Source of the DNA: Maribacter litoralis
GTDB taxonomy: Bacteria; Bacteroidota; Bacteroidia; Flavobacteriales; Flavobacteriaceae
NCBI RefSeq assembly: GCF_003075045.1
Contig: NZ_QCZD01000001.1
Span: 558,001-622,000, forward strand
Reading direction: 5' to 3'
DNA: 64,000 nucleotides
Below the pieces are notes generated by a model. It was not told the DNA's origin and did not search any database. It saw nothing but the letters and a program-made list of their open reading frames with translations. Shown here piece by piece: positions 61,429 to 64,000 of this stretch (the stretch's first letter is position 1; the number at the start of each line of letters is the position of its first letter). The translations under genes were made by a program, and so were the position numbers.

Positions 61429-62755
61429 ATACTTCTACTTCTTCTTTTACAAAATTAAACCGAACCAAACCATCAGCATCAATTTCCGTAAGCTGCACTT
61501 TGCGCAAAGTATTGACCAATGCAGGATTCCATGGTGCTTTTACCTTTACATAGTTTTCGGTAAAACCATGTATGTAACCTTCTTTATTTTCCCCTTCAAA
61601 CAATACAGTGAGATCATTACCGAGTTGGCTTTCGTAAAACGCCCTTCTTTTCTTTACGGACAAGCCTCGTAACATTTTACTTCTCTTGTTACGTACCTTA
61701 TTCGGCACCACACCGTTCATAGTAGCAGCCGGAGTATTATCTCTTTCAGAATAGGTAAATACATGTAGGTAAGAAATATCCAAATCATTTAAAAAATGAT
61801 AGGTCTCTAAAAAATGTTCTTCCGTTTCACCGGGGAAACCGACGATAACATCCACACCAATACAACAGTTTGGTATCACCTCCCTAATCTTAGATACACG
61901 TTCCCTATAAAGGTTGGTCATATACCTACGCTTCATTAATTTTAGAAGATCGTCACTACCGCTTTGCAACGGAATATGAAAATGAGGCACAAAAGTTTTA
62001 CTTTGAGACACAAACTCGATAGTCTCATTCTTTAACAGGTTTGGCTCAATTGACGAAATTCGAAGACGATGAATACCATCTACATCATCCAACGCCTTTA
62101 CCAAATCTAAAAAAGTATGCTCGTGCTTTTTATTACCGAACTCACCTTTACCGTAATCACCTATATTAACACCTGTAAGCACGATCTCCTTTATACCTTG
62201 CTCAGAAATATCTGCAGCGTTCTTTAGTACATTTTCTAGCGTATCGCTTCGAGAAATACCTCTTGCCAGTGGTATAGTGCAATAAGTACATTTATAGTCA
62301 CAGCCATCTTGAACCTTTAAAAAAGCCCTTGTTCTATCACCAATAGCATAACTACCAACATAAAAATCTGCATCTGCAATTTCACAAGAGTGCACTTGAC
62401 CATGATCATTTTTGGTTAAATCGTTTATATAGTCGGTTATCTTAAATTTTTCAGTAGCCCCCAAAACCAAATCGACACCATCAACATCTGCCAGTTCTTC
62501 AGGTTTTAACTGTGCATAACAACCAACAGCAGCTACAAATGCATCAGGATTGATTTTTTGAGCCTTTTTTACAATCGTCTTAAATTTCTTATCGGCATTA
62601 TCTGTCACAGAACATGTATTAATAACGTACATATCCGCTTCTTCGGAAAAGTCTACCCTTTCGAAACCTTCATCTGTAAAGTTTCTGGCAATGGTAGAAG
62701 TCTCTGAAAAATTCAACTTACATCCTAAAGTGTAAAATGCCACTTTTTTCTTCAT
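61427..62755 (-). CDS. mtaB: tRNA t6A37 methylthiotransferase
   Basis: Radical SAM enzyme of 442 residues that adds a methylthio group to t6A37 of tRNAs. The N-terminal MTTase domain has TLGCKLNFSET, INTCSVT and AVGCYAQ (three cluster-binding cysteines); the radical SAM motif is CDYKCTYCTIPLARG near 152-166; a TRAM domain closes the protein (TVLFEGENKEGYIHGFTENYVKV). The family is MtaB/YqeV. Its promoter -7 element lies at 62777-62784. Confidence 0.96.
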   Translation of the reverse strand: MKKKVAFYTLGCKLNFSETSTIARNFTDEGFERVDFSEEADMYVINTCSVTDNADKKFKTIVKKAQKINPDAFVAAVGCYAQLKPEELADVDGVDLVLGATEKFKITDYINDLTKNDHGQVHSCEIADADFYVGSYAIGDRTRAFLKVQDGCDYKCTYCTIPLARGISRSDTLENVLKNAADISEQGIKEIVLTGVNIGDYGKGEFGNKKHEHTFLDLVKALDDVDGIHRLRISSIEPNLLKNETIEFVSQSKTFVPHFHIPLQSGSDDLLKLMKRRYMTNLYRERVSKIREVIPNCCIGVDVIVGFPGETEEHFLETYHFLNDLDISYLHVFTYSERDNTPAATMNGVVPNKVRNKRSKMLRGLSVKKRRAFYESQLGNDLTVLFEGENKEGYIHGFTENYVKVKAPWNPALVNTLRKVQLTEIDADGLVRFNFVKEEVEV

Positions 62756-62776
62756 CTAATCATCTCTTTGAGAATG

Positions 62777-62784
62777 CAAAAATA
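62777..62784 (-). promoter_or_regulatory. Promoter -7 element of mtaB
   Basis: TATTTTTG on the minus strand matches TAnnTTTG, 21 bases before the mtaB ATG. Confidence 0.45.
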
Positions 62785-62840
62785 CTTAATCTTATACTAG
62801 CTTAAAAAATCACAACTAATTGGTAGTCAGAATTAAGCAA

Positions 62841-64000
62841 TTAGTACTTTCTCCATTTCTTTGTTATTTCAAATACATGTGTCAAAATATCGGCTTCAAC
62901 CTCATTAAACTCCACTCCTCTTCTAGCCATCATTACCTTAGCTGCATCAAATGCTTTTGCCGGTTGATAGGCTGTAAAACCAGAAGCACCGCCCCAACTA
63001 AAACTAGGAACAAAATTTCTTGGAAAACCCGGAACATATATATTTGAGTTTACACCAATTACAGTCCCCGTATTGAACATGGTATTTATGGCCGTTTTGC
63101 TATGATCACCCATCATTAACCCACAAAACTGTAATCCCGTTTGTTCAAAACGTTCGGTTGCATAGTCCCATAAACGAACTTTTGCATAATTATTTTTAAG
63201 ATTAGAGTTATTGGAATCCGCACCAATGTTGCACCACTCCCCTAATACGGCATTACCTAAATACCCTTCATGACCTTTACTAGAGTAGCCAAAAATAACG
63301 GAGTTACTTACTTCACCACACACCTTACTATACGGACCTATAGTTGTTGCACCATAAAGCTTACCGCCCATTTTTATAATTGCATTGTTGCAAAGTGCCA
63401 GGGCTCCTCGCACAAGACTTCCTTCCCATATTTCGGAATTCTTCCCTAAATAAATAGGTCCGTCAGTTGCATTGAGTATACTAAATTCAACCTTGGCACC
63501 TTCTTCAAGAAATATACGCTCTGGGTGAATCAATTGATTTGTTTCTGAAATAGGTTGACTTTTTCTTCCTTTGGTAATAAAATCAAAGTCAGATTGTAAA
63601 ATATCGGCATTCTTATCAAAAATATCCCACGTATTATTAATCTGAACCAGTTCTCCTGCAAACTCAGCTATTTTAAAAGAAGTCAATTCATCATCAGATT
63701 TAGCCGAATCACTTGAATAAGCTATGGTTAAATCCCCTGATTTTAGGACCTCCCCGCTATTTAAAGATTTTACCCCTTTAAGCAAATCATCACTAGGCAA
63801 AACCGATGCATTTATGAATATATTTTCACCTTTAATATTGACGGGATATTTAATACTTAAATAGTCTTCTGTTAGAGACGAAACGGAATCTTTTAAATAT
63901 GCTTCCCACCTTTCACGGAGCGTTAAAATACCAACGCGAATTTCTGAAACCGGACGGGTAAAAGTAAAAGGCAATAAATGATTCCTACTCGGACCATCAA
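62841..64000 (-). CDS. GlmU-like sugar-nucleotide transferase / left-handed beta-helix protein, 5' end beyond the window
   Basis: The frame is open to the last base of the window, so the N-terminus is missing; a TTG at 63974 is internal, since DGPSRNHLLPFTFTRP continues upstream. The N-terminal part with PFTFTRPVSEIRVGILTLRERWEAYL is a nucleotidyltransferase-like domain. From about residue 165 a left-handed beta-helix follows: GPIYLGKNSEIWEGSLVRG, KMGGKLYGATTIGPYSKVCG, then GEWCNIGADSNNSNLKNNYAKV. The family resembles GlmU and is predicted to act on UDP-sugar. Confidence 0.88.
   Translation of the reverse strand, partial: DGPSRNHLLPFTFTRPVSEIRVGILTLRERWEAYLKDSVSSLTEDYLSIKYPVNIKGENIFINASVLPSDDLLKGVKSLNSGEVLKSGDLTIAYSSDSAKSDDELTSFKIAEFAGELVQINNTWDIFDKNADILQSDFDFITKGRKSQPISETNQLIHPERIFLEEGAKVEFSILNATDGPIYLGKNSEIWEGSLVRGALALCNNAIIKMGGKLYGATTIGPYSKVCGEVSNSVIFGYSSKGHEGYLGNAVLGEWCNIGADSNNSNLKNNYAKVRLWDYATERFEQTGLQFCGLMMGDHSKTAINTMFNTGTVIGVNSNIYVPGFPRNFVPSFSWGGASGFTAYQPAKAFDAAKVMMARRGVEFNEVEADILTHVFEITKKWRKY

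Noticed and set aside
1..64000. tRNA, rRNA, CRISPR, transposase, integrase or att sites
   Set aside because: None recognised by eye on either strand; a tRNA search would be needed to be certain.

Overview
The window looks like a chromosome segment from a marine member of the Flavobacteriaceae (Bacteroidota), perhaps close to Maribacter or Zobellia; the genus is inference. Supporting signs are the low GC content, the flavobacterial promoter -7 element (TAnnTTTG) upstream of many genes, family-restricted proteins (DUF6495, DUF4252, Haem_bd), a large Oar-like TonB-dependent receptor, and a 950-residue CarB without its allosteric domain. I found no insertion sequence, prophage, integrase, CRISPR array, rRNA or tRNA. 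Most of the window is housekeeping DNA with a few accessory islets.

Layout. 1-3.2 kb: 3' end of a Nudix hydrolase gene, an SDR oxidoreductase with a palindromic control region, hisS, and a DUF6495 gene. 3.3-7.6 kb: a TonB-dependent receptor and the rpsF-rpsR-rplI operon. 7.8-13.8 kb: a LytTR response regulator, the nadC-yihY-DUF2147-priA operon, and divergent rlmH. 13.8-19.5 kb: a PilJ-like sensor, a SerB-SerA fusion, a satD-DUF3307-hydrolase operon, and an ICMT-like methyltransferase. 19.5-25.4 kb: rdgB, a DUF4337 gene, a DEAD-box helicase with a long leader, a small surface protein and a GH13 amylase lipoprotein. 25.3-32.2 kb: VOC, SRPBCC and trmH genes, a sirtuin, a heme-binding protein, a HEAT-like protein, purB and two MscS channels.

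32.3-38.4 kb holds an ECF sigma factor, a probable anti-sigma factor and three DUF4252 exported proteins, divergent from two tandem S41 protease lipoproteins. 38.4-43.7 kb is a vitamin B12 uptake locus: btuB behind a cobalamin riboswitch on one strand, and btuF-btuC-btuD on the other. 43.8-50.5 kb contains rmuC, a thioesterase gene and the oxidative pentose phosphate genes (zwf-pgl divergent from gnd). 50.5-53.5 kb is the most unusual part: a GIY-YIG protein, a protein joining a degenerate HD domain to a Pycsar-type membrane effector domain, and a membrane-anchored protein with atypical-kinase motifs. 53.6-64 kb holds an acyl-CoA ligase, carB, rpmH, a TPR protein, a lytic transglycosylase, a hydrolase, a GNAT protein, mtaB and the 3' part of a GlmU-like gene.

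The best candidates for undescribed biology are the orphan pseudo-HD/PycTM protein and its kinase-like neighbour, the ECF/DUF4252 cassette facing two S41 proteases, a PilJ-type sensor ending in a HisKA-like helix without an ATPase, and a possible small RNA near 61.0 kb. Functions come from motif recognition only; no database search was possible.
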